From Corella eumyota (lineage: Eukaryota > Chordata > Ascidiacea > Phlebobranchia > Corellidae), in NCBI GenBank assembly GCA_963082875.1, contig OY720098.1:3286001-3350000 (forward strand): a stretch of DNA of 64,000 bases, read 5' to 3'. A model generated the notes under the pieces. The model was given only the letters and a program-made list of their open reading frames with translations, did not search any database and had not been told where the DNA came from. Every line of letters begins with the position of its first letter. Positions within the stretch are counted from its first letter, which is position 1. A program made the position numbers and the translations under genes. This document shows positions 11,007-25,900 of the stretch, piece by piece.

Positions 11007-14000
11007 ACAATTGGAATAATCAATTTTAAATAGTTAAAGAGTGCAAATCGATGTCGTTAAAGGTGAGAAAATGTAGCCAAGTTTTCAACCTTGTTTTTAT
11101 CTTTTTATTCTGGTTTTTAGCCAACTTTTAAACAATCATGTATTTTATCATTCATACCCCAAAGTTTAACACTTTAATATTTATGCAATGCATTATTACA
11201 CAAGTATGAAAATGGCAGTTTATAATAATGTTGTCATCTCTAAAAAATTGTCATTTTTGATTAATTAAAAAGGGATTGATTGGCATGAGATGACAGAGTG
11301 TATTTACTAAGAACTGTTTAACCACTGTTAATGGATAGCCTGCTTACTGATTAATACGCTGCTATAATTTCCTGTTTTATAACATACAGTGCCTGTGTGG
11401 TATGGTATGCTAAATATGCATGATCTGCTGCCATGACATCATTTCCTTTTTAGACAAAAAATATTCCAAGGCCCTGTTGGTGGTTTCTATCAAAACTTGT
11501 AAACTTTTTATTTTTTTTTTGAAAACTTTTTTGTTAATTAAAATTTTGTACTCATGGTTTGAATTTAAATGAGTAATATTTTTGGACCTGTTTTTATTGT
11601 TTATTTTTTACTTATCTTTAGTTTTATTCTTTTAAATTAAAACGTGGATTCATACCAAAAACAATTAACTTGGATAATAATTAAACAAAAACTTCAACAT
11701 TATTTTAAAACAAATAGGCAAAATTTAAAATTCTTTTAGTTTTAAATCCCATTTTTAATTGGCAATCAAAGTTACAAAATTCACTAAACAGCTGTATCAA
11801 AAATTGACCCGATGACAAATTTTTGATCCAATTTTGATTATGTCAAACTTTTTAATTTTCAATTTCTTATTTAATCATAAATTCTTTTATATATATTGCA
11901 GTTAAAATTTACCAAATGTCAACCTATTAACAATGCAATCATAAAAAAACAAGTTAACTTTAACTTATTTCAAGTAAAGTAGTATTTAATTTACTCTTTT
12001 TCCGAATTAAAGCTTTGCTGTAGATTTTCTAACTACCTGACATTTTATTGCAATAATCTTTTTTTCTCATAGTAGTAGTTATTAACTTATTAAGGTTATA
12101 TTGTTTTGAGATTATTTAAAATACTGTAAGGTTATTTTTAGTTATAAGTGCAATTTTATTTTTGATGTAAATTAATTTGTGTTTTTTTTAATGCCAATGT
12201 TTATTAACTGTAAATTGCATTTTGTGTTATTACTATTAAGGTTCACCATGACAAATACCAACAATTTTAACCTAGTTTTAAATATCTTAAATTTATATAA
12301 TGTGGGCAGGTTGTTTGCTATTTTTGTAGAGACATGTTGGTGTAAACCTTGCAAAAGATGTGTTTTGATAAGATCAGTATCGAAAACTGTTTATTTATAA
12401 AACCCGCGTTACATTATAAACCTAAATACCTTGGCAATTATATAGCAAGCCTGTTATAAATACCCCATACACCCTTTTAATCACAGTCTTTGAAGTAATA
12501 ATTATGTTTGATTGCCAAATTGTTGAGCCTAGTTGATATACTGCATTAAATTAGCCGTGTTATTATTCATTAGAGGTTTAATACGTCACTAATAATTTAT
12601 TAAGTGTTCTTAATAGTATTATTACTATTTTTATTTTAAATCACCATTTTTACTATAGTTTATTTCTATTTAAAAGTATTTTTAAACGCCTAACCAATGA
12701 ATGATTAATTATTTGATCTATATTTCTGTATATTTAAACCAATCCAATTTCAGTTGTGACGTGTATGAAGCTAAGTGACTACATATTGCAATATTATCTG
12801 TTGTAATATGATTATTGCCTGCGTAATGTCGTCTGATTAATCAGTGACGCTATGTTATGTAAAAACATCATGCTGAATTTTTAATAATGGTTTGGTAGAA
12901 ATATGACTACCTTGCCTTGACGACATTACTTTAAACTATTTAAACGGTTTTTCATTTCTACTTGCCGTCTTACAGCACTTTTTCTCTTCAATTTTTTATT
13001 TTTTATTTGTTGTATTTTTTTTAAATCGCAAGTTACTTTACAATGAAAGTTCTTATTTGAATAAAATTTAATCTTACTTTGAAAGTTGTGTGTATATATT
13101 TTGTTAAAACATAAGCTATACAAACCTTTTTATATTTTTAAAAGCCATAAAAATTGAATATGCCCTTACAAATTGCTAATTTGGTTACTTAACTGACCCT
13201 TAATAGATCACATATATACTAAGACAAAAGAAAATACCACATATACATGTTTTAAACTTTTTTCATCCAAGTGAAAAAAGTTTACATACACTTTTATAAT
13301 GGGAGCTTTGTTAGGAAAGTTTGTAAAATGTGTAGTCAAAACTGTTACCATCCAATTTTGCATTTAAGCCCAAAAATATTTGAAGTAAGGTTAAAATGGT
13401 GTGAATAAATATATATATAACAAATTATTTAATTACGTTAGATGTATTAAAAATAAAATACCACTTTGACATTAAATAGAATATCATATTATGGATGATT
13501 TAACGTTTTATGTGGTTAAATGTATATTGGTCTTTTACCGTGATTTTTGTGAATTACGTGATGAAATAATTGATATTTAATGACAAATATTTAAATGTTA
13601 ATAATCTTAAACCGAAAAACGTTTTATATTTCGAAACTCGAATATTTTTAAAAAAGACATTAAACTTGCACTGAAATAAAATTCTTGTTTTAAATAATAC
13701 AGAATTTACTGCCAAAAAATGAACATTTCCTTAACACACATATTTTTACACCCGCAAGATGTCGCGACTGAGCAACATTGACGTCAATTAGAAATATAGG
13801 TGAAGCCCTTTTGCGGTAAAGCATTAAAGACCAGAATTTCTTTTATTAAGGCGTATTGCCTAATTTTAACCACTTGTTTACGACAAACCCGACAAAGCTA
13901 TTTTTGTACTTCCTTTATTTTTGCATTTATATCCGTTATAAACAGTATATCTAAAGCCATAATGTAAATGGATGGAATCATATAGACGTAATAGTTTAAC

Positions 14001-14675
14001 TGTAATAAGCTTATGTTTAAATCACAGAGGTATTATAACTTATAAGCACAAAAATTGGATTTATATGAATTTAAGATCGTTAAACATATATTGAATAAAG
14101 GATAATATTTTCAATGTGGATTCTACGGTAAGATATATTCTTAGTTTTTTGTTTATAAAAAAAAAATATTAATAAAAAAAAAAATGTTAAAATATTTTTG
14201 TGACGTTTTTAAAATTATTTTATGTAATTTTTTGTATTTTAATATTGAGTAAACCGGTTTCAATGTATTGAATTTTCCGCTAAAAAGAGTTGAAATAACT
14301 GTATCTTAAACTTATGTCTTTTTAATTTTGAAAAAAATTAATGGACCACTTTTTTTTTAATGTATTTGTTTTTTTTATATTTTACGAGCCGCGCCAGCAG
14401 CAAAAAAAGAGAAAAAATATGTTTTAATAATGCAATACCAGATCACAATATATTATTCTACATACCAAAATTTAAAAAAATCTCTAAATTAGGCTATTCA
14501 ATAAAATATTCAGATTTTCACTCGCCAAACGGCCCAAAATTTTTTTTATTATATAGAACTTACTTTTAATTGCCAAAAACGTTGTTAAAAAAGTGCAAAT
14601 TCTTATTTTAAGCACAAAAAAATGATATTGTGAATAAGATAAAAAAAATACAAAAAATGAGAAAATTTTACTAAA
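11007..14675. other. Intergenic region between TNFAIP8-like and homeobox genes
   Basis: This is 3.7 kb of AT-rich DNA without a gene I can support. Open frames here (such as those overlapping on both strands at 12172-12400) have no recognisable content. A CRE-like palindrome TTGACGTCAA lies near 13779-13788, and an octamer-like ATATGCAT near 11415. On the minus strand a poly(A) signal AATAAA (TTTATT at 14545-14550) lies 125 bp after the homeobox stop codon. Confidence 0.5.
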
Positions 14676-17600
14676 TCATCGGCGTACAACGTTTGGTGAT
14701 ACTGGCACCCGTATGGCGCCAGAAAGGGACCCGATTGGCGAAGTTGGCGCCAGGTGATTTAAGGGTAATGCGGGGGGTAAGTTTGACAATCCCGGGGGGA
14801 AATTATAGGGTCTAAAATACGCGCCCCCGGCGACTAAATTGGGGAATAAACCTGGGGCACGAAGACCAGGGGTCATACCGAAGTTATGACGTAATAACCC
14901 CGGGAGTTGTTGAAAAGGTGAACTCCCCAAATCGGCAACGGGTTTTGGTAGATTTTGTGACGTAATAGTCGGTGACGTAGACGGGCCGCGATGTGGTGAT
15001 GACGTCACGGGTGGGGTTGTTTCGCGGTCAGACGTTACTGGGCTGTTGCTTTCCGATCTCGGGGAAATTTGGTCGGAATTTAGTAGGGTGGGCACCGCCA
15101 TAGATGGCATGGCAGGCATGTAGTAAGATATAGGGGGTAAACCCGGGGTGAAGGGGCCCGGTGGAAGCCCGGAAATACCCTGCGCGGGACCGAAAAGTCG
15201 TGGGAAGTGAAGTCGTTGTTGCATTTGTTGTTGCAGCTCGATTTTTCGTTGTTCCTCGCATCTTGACACCTCAGGGGTCATCTGTCTTCTTAACACGGCG
15301 TACTGCTGGGGTGATATACCCCCTGGGGGCGGGAAATACCCCGTTTTAGGAAAACCAATCGGCGCTGTATTTTGCATAGCAAACGACCTATCGATCGGCA
15401 GTTGTGATTGATTTGTGGCAAAAGAGGGCGGTATTGAGCCAGATGGGGGCATTGTGTTACCAGGGGTGGCGCCATAGAGTCCGTGCATGGCGTAATAATT
15501 CTGGTGAGCCCAAACTTCCCACTCGCTCAAATATTCACGTTTCCATTTTGTTCGACGATTTTGAAACCAAATTTTGATCTAAAAAATATTCTTGTTTAGT
15601 TTTTTTAAAAAACAAGTTGTGTACAACATTATTCTTAAAATATTGACAAATAATTATTTAAAATATAACTTTAACACTTACTTGGTTTATTCAATAAATT
15701 TATTTAAAAAAAAAATTATTTGAATAAGATTTATAATTGGGGTTTTAACGCAATTTGCCTAATACATAAAACATAATACTTTGAACATAAAAAATAAACC
15801 AATTTAGTGTTTAAGCTATACCAAAGTTACTTAATTTTTTGTTAAAAAATCACAGATAACACAAAAATAAACTAAACGGCATTTGGTAAATTAACTTAAA
15901 GTTCATTCAGTTTTTACCTGCGTTTCTGTCAGTTTTAAAGCTTTTGACAATTCCATTCTTTTTCCTACAGAAAGATATTTATTTCGATGAAACTCGGATT
16001 CCAGTCTTTTAATTTGCTCGGGCGTAAAAGCAGTTCTTGGCCGTTTTTTAATCTCGCTTTGCGGAGAATAATTATGTGACCTTTCTGCGAATTTTAAAGT
16101 TAATATTTAAAAGATTTGTAAATTGAATTTTTAATTAAAATGTTCGTTTTTTTATGAAATGTTTAACATAATAAAATTGAGCGTAATATTTAAATTATAT
16201 TGTTGTAAAAACATTATAACCTATTGTTGCATAAAACGGTTTTCAATATAATAGAAATATAATTTAAAACTTTAACATTCTGCTAGAATGAATAAATATT
16301 TGTAAATGTTCTACATGATGTACGGGATTCCCCATTTAAATTTGTAAAAATAAAGTTTTAAGGTAAACAAGAAAAAATTGGGTACAAAATGTATTCCAAA
16401 ATTTATGCGAATTTTTTGTTTACCTTTTTCCAAAGTATGTAAATGTTTTGAATTCTCGTTCAGAACTGTTGTTGTGTTTTTCTTTGTGACGTCATAATTA
16501 TCAACCACGTCAATGGTTTCGTCAATGTCGGACGTTTCATTGGACGATACATGACGTAAATGTGACGTCATAACCGCTTCATTTAAGTTATCTGAAGCCA
16601 CTTGTTGTCGAATCTCGTAACGCTGGTCTAAAAAAATTTTTAAAAAAAATTAAATTTTTTGTAAAATTTTATGAATTTGTATTTTAAAATTTTAACTATT
16701 TCTAAATTCGTCATAACAAAGGTTTAATTCCTTGAATTGTTTAACAAAAATACTTTGGTTTATTCCAATAATATTTGCTCTTAAATTAGGGCTACATTTT
16801 TGTTCTCAAATTCGTTCATTCGTTGTAAGACTTTACGGTATTATTTTTGCGGTAAATTTACATTATTAGCTCTAATTACCTAGTTAGAGGTAGTAAGATT
16901 AACCCTATACGGCCCATTAAGCAATTGTTTTATTTCAAAATATTGACTTTGTCTCTCAAACTATGTGCGCCATTTTTTGTTTCAGTCGAAATTTTAAGCG
17001 AATTTTAAAATCAACTATAATTTTAAAACATGTTTTTGGTAGAATATGTAAAATATATGCAATGTAGTTTTATATCATTTAAGTAAAAAAATTTGTAGTA
17101 TTCTAAAATATAGTATTCTAATATTTTTAAAGGATAAAACAGTCTACTTTGTTGTTAAACCTTTAAGCGTCTTTTAACTTTCTTGTTTAGATGAGGAAAT
17201 TATATATATTTTCAACAAATTTGTTTTATTTTAACCAATATATATCCCATTAATTCTTTTTTATTAAATATATAAACATTATGCTTCTGTTAATAACCCT
17301 ATTGTTAAGTTTTTACCATCCGCCCTTTATGTACTTATGTGCTTTCAGCGGCCGCAGCCATTTTGTTTTGGGCAATACAACATTAGGGATAAGATGTTGA
17401 CTAATAACAAGGGCTTATTAAAATTGTAACTTTGTATAAACCAAACTACTTAGTGTAAAGTATTAAGTAAATGATATCGTTAGCTCTTATATAGTACTAA
17501 CTACATGGTTTATGTGTTTTTTCAACGTTCATTGTTGGAAAAAATATTTGTGTTGTTGCATTAATAAAGATGTGTTAATTTTATTTTGTGCTTTTTTTTA

Positions 17601-19961
17601 AGAAAATTAAAAAACATAATAGAGTGTTAATATATTACAAAAGGTGTAGGTTTATGGTAATAATTTTTTTTATTAACTTATTTTGTTGTAATTTTTGTGA
17701 ATTTTTATATACATTACAGTGTGTTTAATTAACTTTTAATTTCAATATTTTTTTATCTTTTTAAATTTTAAAAATAACAACTGCGTTTACCTCGACAAAA
17801 TAAAGTTTTAAATAACTTGATATCAAACGTCAGTCAAGTTTAAAGCTTGCTATATACGTTCGACCACACGGCGAGTCAATATTTAAATCGACACATCAAA
17901 AAACCGTCGACATTTTCGAGTTAGATTGACTGTTTCAAATACGTTTATCCATTTGAGTGCACGAAAAAATTAGACACACCGTTTATCAGCTGCTTAATTT
18001 AACGTATACGTGCTAATTTTACGTTTGTTATGCGGTATTGTGCCGAATCTGGGTGGGCATAATACTAAATAGCCTACACCTGGGTTGGTGAGGTTGTTCT
18101 AACTATGATTTATGAGTGTTTAATTTTTTTGTTTACAGTAACGGATTTAGCCTTTTTGGACTTGAGGCCTCCATATGTTACCGATTGAGATAATTCAATC
18201 AAAAATACACTTGCAGATTAGCGGGGCCATCAATCAATGTATTAAGCGCTAATGAGATGACGTTTTAAATTAAACAACAATTATTAAAATTCGCTGCGCT
18301 AATTCTAACCGAAAAATTTAAAAAAGTTAATTAAATCAAAATTCGGTGTATATGTATTTTAATTAATATTTTTTATGAAAATTGGAAAAATTGTGTATGC
18401 AAAAAATGGTGTTTAAAATTTTTTTTAAAGTTAGTGTATAATAAACTATATATTTTTAAGAAAAATATTCTCTATATATATCTCTCAAAATGCTAAATCC
18501 ATATTAAAAAAAACTTTAAAAAAATAATTAAAAAATCGAATCAATTTTCCTGAAAATTTCATTAAAAATCTGAGGTTAATTTTTCACGGTGTTTTTTCTG
18601 GCGTTTCGTGTTTTAAAAAATCGGTCAAAGCTGCACCTGGATTTCGAATATGTTACTCTTATAATCAATTCACCGCCGTATTAATAGCCGACTGTTTACA
18701 GCTATTAAGCCCAATCATTCACTTGGTTTTGCGCCTCGTGACAAATTTAGGCTATCACAATATTCTATCTTTTGGGGGGGAGGGAGAAATAAAAATGTAA
18801 GTTATTTTAAAAATATTTTTTTATTTCTTAACGTTGGTTGATTTTTTAGAATTTTTTTAAAAGCATAAAGTAGTTGTTTGAACACATTTCTATCCTTCTA
18901 TGAACTGGTTTTTGGTTAAGATTATTCATAGAATTACTTATGATTTAAATACTCATTTTTTTCTAAGATTTTACAAAGACAAAAAATCGAGAAAAATAAT
19001 AATAAACATCACATCTTCAAAGTATTAAAACATCAAACAGTCAATTACAAAACACTTGATACAAACTCATTTACAACGTGACAGTTATCGCTTATTTAAG
19101 CTTAAATTAATTGTAATACAGTTCACCGTTTGATTGTAATTTGTTCTAATTTGATGCCGTTTAAGTAAGTGGTAATTTAGGCCCGTAAAATTGAAATTAA
19201 AACGCTTTAAAATTACAAAATGCTATTTTGCTTTTGATGTCTGTTGTTAAGTTCGCGTATTTTAGATTGTATTAGCCTAATCAGTGTATAAACACAACAC
19301 AGTAATACTCTGTTACGTAATAAACAAATTAAACCGCGCGAATAATAAGTTTTATTTCGATTTATCCTCAATGTTATTATAAAAATTAAATTTTAACCAA
19401 ACAAAATTTAAAATATTTGACCCCGTCCAAAAAAATAATAATTAAAACAACTTGGTATTATCCAAAATTAAAACAAACTATTAAATATCTATAAAAATAA
19501 CTACTAAATTTATCGTTTTTTTTAACAAAAATAAATTTACCTTTATTTTGAAATTGCGTCGTTTCCTTCGAATTAAAGTTTTCCCCCATCAACGCCATTT
19601 TGTCAGAGGCAACCTGATTTTGCTGTGACGTAGAACTTACGTCATAAATAGTAGAAGGCGACTTTGTAAAATCAAACTTGCTACTGGTAAACTGTAAATT
19701 TGAATTTTTTTCTAGTTTTTCTTCGACGTTTGGTTTAGTTTTTGCTTGATGATTAAGCAAGTTAGACGTACGGTATCTTGGGTAGGGGTGATACTTAATA
19801 AAATCTATATCACTATTTTTCGAGTCTTTTTCCTTACTTTTTTCGCGCGAATTCGCAATGTCCCTGGCCGGCGAAAACAATTTGTCCTTCCAGTTAAGTT
19901 CTTTACTAGTCGAGCACTGCACCATTTTTAAATCTAATTCCTTGCGTTTAATTTGATCCAT
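14676..19961 (-). CDS. ANTP-class (NKL, BarH/Bari-like) homeobox transcription factor
   Basis: Four coding exons on the minus strand, 19541-19961, 16424-16627, 15918-16084 and 14676-15578, join in frame to 564 residues. The homeodomain is at about residues 221-280. It begins [17 protein letters not shown], and the exon 3/4 joint falls inside it just before [15 protein letters not shown]. Gln50 and Asn51 of the recognition helix are present. The stretch [20 protein letters not shown] recalls BarH, Bari and NK1 proteins, but Ile47/Phe49 differ from BarH, so the family is not settled; the segment after the homeodomain ([15 protein letters not shown]) is distinctive. The N-terminal 208 residues are Lys/Asp/Ser-rich, and the C-terminus is Pro/Gly-rich with a short Gln-rich helix ([11 protein letters not shown]). 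It is a nuclear DNA-binding regulator of development. The 2.9-kb first intron may hold enhancers. Confidence 0.85.
16628..19540 (-). promoter_or_regulatory. Long first intron of the homeobox gene with candidate enhancer islands
   Basis: This is the only long intron of the gene (2.9 kb). Most of it is AT-rich, but two patches are less so: about 17820-18300 and 18640-18740. The first holds GATTGA-N6-TCAATC (near 18185), ATCAATCA (near 18229) and TTAAGCGCTAATGA, which resemble PBX/Hox and homeodomain sites. No reporter or conservation data can be inferred from one sequence, so the enhancer role is a guess from composition and motif content. Confidence 0.3.
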
Positions 19962-22900
19962 GTAAATACCTTTGTAACCAGGTTTTGGTACGCGATATCA
20001 GAGATTAACGTTATAAGTATTAAAACTTTGCTCTCGGTAAACGAGAGAGTTGATAAAAAAGGGGTTTTACTTTTTTTCCTTCTCTCGGATTACAGACACC
20101 TCTTCAAATAAATGTAGCAATAAAGTAACTAAATTTTAAAATAAAATTAAAATCATAAAAATAAAAAAATTAAAAAGGTGCATAAAATACTTAATTTTTT
20201 ACATAGCGATTTAAATTTTTATAGAAACGATTATAAATCTTTTTTTCTACAAAAAATATTTTTACGATTTTAATTTTTTTTAACAACTTTCAGGTATTTT
20301 TCATTACTCTTTTAGAGATAAAATTCGTCAAATAAAATCAAAAATACCGTTAACCTATTAAAAAAATTGCTATTTAATAATTTTTAAACGTTTTATGCGA
20401 AATATTAATGATCAAACGATACCGCGTGGCCATAAAAATATAACTACCCCTCCAAACACGCAGTTTTTTTAATATCAGTTTAATATTCCAGCATTTTATC
20501 GGAACAATTTACACAAAATTTTAATATTTGAATTAATAAAATTAAGCCCCTAATAATAAGTTACGAGAATATAAAATCATATTACATTAGCAATTTATCG
20601 TCTAAAATTGTAAAAAAGAACTTATGTTTTATTGGCTATTGTCCAGTAGCCTCATAAGAAATATTACTGACTTAATTTGGCGCAATTTTATTAAAAACCA
20701 AACGGTGCATTGCAACACAATGATTTAATTATCCCATCTTGTTAGTGAAATGGTTACAGTAACTAGTAATTAAAGATTATTAAAATAGGAAATGAAAAGT
20801 TATGGTAATTAAAATGTTGCTTAATGTTAAAGTGTGTGAGATCCGCTTTAAATTGTAACTTCTTTTGTTTTTGTAAACAACACAATGTCACGGTGTTTTT
20901 GTATTGTACAACGTATGTCAATAATAACTAGGTGTAACTGTATACTAAGAAATTAAATTTAATTATTTAAAAAATTGTAATTTAAAAAGTTTTGTTTAAA
21001 ATTTATTGTCGAACAATTTAAAAAAAAAAAAATTTAAAATAAATATTCTATATTATTTTTTAAATATAAATACATATTTAAGAAAACAAATTTAAAAATT
21101 ATTTTTAATTACTTTTTTGCTATTTTTTTAATTTTTACAAAAAACAATCAATTTAAATTCCCCTTTCTTTAAAACAACAATTTTGTTTGTTACGTCATAA
21201 ACAAGGAACTGTTTTCAACTAATGACCCTTTCTACATTAAACAAAAGTGCGCGACATTCGTGGGAAAAAATTGAAACGACAAAAAGTTGGCGACATCGTC
21301 ATAAAATATTTTGCGAAGTCGGAACGCCCTTAAAAAGTACACCGCGTTATAATTACCTTTTTAACAATCGTAATGCGAAGAAACGAACACCAGGCTTCTC
21401 TTTATTGTCCTTCCTTAGTAACACTAACAGAATAAAATGTTTGTAAACAAAAAATGACTGTCCACTTCAAAGCGGCCTTTACGTCTATGTTTTGCAATAA
21501 AACTTTGTAAAAATATGATGTTTTTACATATCGTGGCGTCCCTTTTCATGTTTTAATTAAGTTCTATTTATAACAAACAAAGAGTTACGTTTTAAAGATA
21601 TTTAGTAAGCAGTCTGTATAATTTCTGCCGTGTGCCTACAAAAAATGATTTTTAAAACACCAATTTGATAAAACCACTGCGTTATTTATATTATAAACTA
21701 TAATATGCCAGGTTCTATTAGGTTATAGTGGTAAAAATGCTTTAAATATTGGCTGTAAAATAGACCAAATAAAAATTTATAATAGCATTAAAATGGAAGT
21801 AGTGTCTTTTTATTAACAACTTGCATTTTCGAATATAACTTATCAAATTCCAAGTCCTGTAAGCTGCAAATAGTTTAATAGAAAATAACACAAGTCAATT
21901 TTGAACAAGATAACATCAAAAATTATCAATAAAACTATAAAGTTACAAAACGTCTGTATTTAAGCGATGTCATATTATCACTATCAGCCCCCTGCATTAC
22001 TGATATCTACGTAACAATGTAAATTATGACGTCATATTACGTCGATCAAAGCTTATTATCTAGTAATAAAAGACCCAAAGTGCGAATAGGCAGTTATGTG
22101 AAAACCATACGATAAAATTCATGGATTTGAAATGTTGGGTGCCGGTTTAAAAAAGGGTAAATTTATAAAAATCTTCGATTTTAGTCTGATTGAAACCTAT
22201 ATTCTAGTGTAGTTGATTGCCTAACTGGCCTATTACATCCACTTTGTCAAAATCGCGCAATAGATAGGCCTGTTGTAGACATAATAACCTTGCTATTTTA
22301 AAACCATTACAGGCCCAATATTAGAAATATAAGACGGATTGTAAATTTGTTGAAAAAAACGCTCGTTAGGAGAAAATATTTAATAACATTTTTTATACGC
22401 TTAAAATAAAATGTCAAAATTAATATATAATTCACTCATGAAATTGTACAAAATGGTTAAATATTTTTTTATTTTATTATGCATTTGGGTCCATATTTTA
22501 TTAAAATAAGGTCTTTCAATATTGCCTCGGTAATTTTCTGACGTATTTAATTTATAATTCATAGACAAGCGATCTCTTAATAAAGGTTGTTAATAGCATT
22601 ATTAGCTCTAAATTTAGAACCAAATTTTCTATTATTTTTGGACAATTTTTATTAAATTTTTTGACATGTTTAAGCAATCTTTAGTTAGAAGTTTAATGCA
22701 AGTGTTCTGTTAATGATTTATTTATTTTTAAATAAACAATTTTATAGCTAGGTTTGATGACCATGCAGAAATATATGTATTATCTATTGTATTTTTTATT
22801 ACTTTTATTAATGCGTAAATGCAAAAAATACAATAAAAGCCATTTAAACTAGACAAAGACTCTTTTAAAAACTAATTAAAACCTAAAAAAATGTAAATAA

Positions 22901-25900
22901 TAATTTTAATTGTTTATTTTTTCCTAAATTGCAACATTTTTATTGGTTTGTAACGCAGTGTTATTATTAGAAAGCAGGGGCGTTTTGAAAGTGACGTTTT
23001 ATTCATCTAATTTACACGGTAAGTAGCTGTTTAGCGACATATTATTGCGCCATTTCGCTACGGAAATATATCATTACGCTCGCGCTTCTACGACGTAATA
23101 ATAAGAGCGGGCGTTTTATTTTGGACGAGCGTAATTATGCAAAAGGTAATAAAATAATGGGTAGGCGACGTTTTAGACAATTACAATTAAATTTGCATAT
23201 AACACAAAAGCTCTTGGTTTAATTACATATTCTAACATTATTATTATTATTTTATTATTGTTATTAATATATAGGTTTTACCACAATATCTTATCATCAC
23301 ATATAATTTAATTAAATAACAAAGTTATATATTATACCACTACTTTTCGTTATTTTTCTAGCATTAAAAAAATTACAAATTTTGATAAGAACACGTGGCT
23401 TGACTTATTATGGTATTTAGTTTGATTTCAACGGCTTCTATGCTGTAGCTTTTTATGTGAGGAAAAAAAACAAATAATCAGGGCAATTATTAGGCTATTA
23501 TGATCAATATTATTCGAAACTGTCGTAGTCAATTCAACACTGGGTCAGGTCAAATAGGAATTGTAAATTTGCACAAAATATTTGAGAAAAGTTTTGTGTG
23601 TACAAAGGTTAATGGATTTTATAGTCACTAAACAAGTATTGTTGGCAATTCAATTCATAAAAATAGGGAGAAAAAGAGTAATATGGTAATTAAATTTGCT
23701 ATATCATTGTCGTAAATATTTAAATAATAGTAAAAATCACTTTTTCAAACAAAAATAAATTCTGCATGATAGAAGTAGCATCATTTTAAAATATGAAATA
23801 AAATTAAAAAATTCCATATCTCAGCAAAACTCGTATAAAAAGTATTAGAACATTTTAATTGACGATCTTTTATTTTCTTGTATAAATACAGATGTTACAA
23901 CTTTGTTCAAAAATTTCGGATTGCTTTGATATTGGATTAAAAGCGAAAATCGTATTAAAATCTGGCCACATTTTGCCTTCCTAACGAGTTTAAACAAATC
24001 TTGTTTTACCATAAACAGAATAAGTAACTGTTGCTTAAACGTGTGTGGGATACTGGAAACTGTTTTCTTAGCTTCTTTTGGGAAAATTGCGTTTAATTTT
24101 ATAAATATTTAAAAAAAATACAATATATAAAATTTTGTTTTTTTTGTAATAAATTTTTCATTTTTATATTTTAAATTTACTTTTTTCAATTTTTATTTAA
24201 ATAAATTTGCACAAATTGTCAAAAAATATATTACCAGATATTTTTAGATTTTAGGATAATTATCGAAACGTAAATTAAACAAATATTTTAACTTTTTAAA
24301 AATCTATTTTTCAAAGCAAAAATTTCGAGCGAAAAACAAAAAATAAACACTCAATAAACAAAATTTATTCGATAAACCAAATACCTTATTTAAACATGCT
24401 AAACAAAATTTAAAAAAAATACCTAAAGTTTTTTTAATAAAGGTGCTATACATAAATGTGTGTGGTCCCGTACATTTTTCGTTTATCTTTAACATATCTT
24501 CATAAAATGTGATTTAGATATGTCCATTTATGTAGCTGAGATGTTATTAATAATTAGAGCGAGCTAAGTTAAGTTATAGCAGTCGATTTATCATAATAAT
24601 TACAAACTTCAGCTCATAAATCAAGATCAGATTATAATATTAAGGCCTAGATATTTAGTTTAAGCTGATATGAAAGTTACGCCGACTATTAGGTCGGTAA
24701 ACAGGTAAAGTTAAATAACAAAACACATCGAACAGCTGCCTAATTTGTCATTTGTGTGTGGTATCAATGTAAGGTCATTCAACTTCTTTGATTCATATTT
24801 TTTGGATAGTTTTGTTTGGATTATTTTAGTCATCTTTTAAAAATAGAATATATTTTATAATGTTTATAAAAACTATAAAAAAATTTACAAGATTTGTATT
24901 TTAAAGTATGTAAAATAAATTGGCAAAATGTTATAATGTTCTAATAAATAAAAATATGAAACAGATAATAAGTAATATAACTGCTATAAAAGACCAATTT
25001 AAGAAAAAAAGACATGTGAATACAATTAAATAGTACAATAAACAATTTAATGTATTTTTGTGGTGGCCACACTTCTATTTAATTTTATTATTCAAAATAA
25101 AACGTAAAAGGTAATTAAAAGTGTCGTCAAAGTTAGCAATGCATTGTTTTGTGACGTCATAAATTTTTAATGAACGACAAGTGTTGGTACATGTTGTATT
25201 TATTGTCCGCCCACCTTTATATAATTTTGATTGATTGACGTTTTAACAACAACAAACAATAATTAAAGAAAATTTAAAACACTGTTTACTAATTTATGAC
25301 TTTTCGAGCCGTTTTTGTTAAAAAGTATTTAAATTAAAGGCGTTTATAAAGTTTAAAAGAATATTAAAATTAAATTTATTGGCAATTTTTCCTAATTTTA
25401 AATATTCGATATATAAATATTAAAAATATAATATCTGTAACACGACTGTATTAAATTATTTTAAAGGATTTATTTAAATATTAAATTTTAAAATTGCTTG
25501 TTAAATTGATCCAGGTATAATACGGTTATATTTATAATATAATATTACATGTTATTATATAATTTGTTAAAATGAAGGTAGACATACACAAGACTTTAAA
25601 AGCCAAATAATGGTAATTTTTAATATTTAGGAATATTTATTATGTTTAAAATAAGGCAAATATGTGTTTTTTATAATAACACGAATGTATACTGTAAAGT
25701 CAGCCTTTCAATATTGAGGATAAACAAATAAATAGAAAATATGATTTTGATTCTCACGATATAGTTTCAAACCAAACACCTTAAAATTGTTTTTATTAAA
25801 TTCAGGTGTAATTTATGTTGATAATATCAAAAATTTTAAACCAATTGGGGTGACTTTCAAACGAGCAAACGATCAAAATTATTATTGTATCAATTTACAA

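Noticed and set aside
12172-12400. Overlapping open frames on both strands
   Set aside because: Hydrophobic, Leu/Asn-rich translations typical of AT-rich noise; no splice or family support.
21222-21446. 74-codon open frame in the gene-free region
   Set aside because: No motif, no flanking exons found, and its composition differs little from the neighbourhood.
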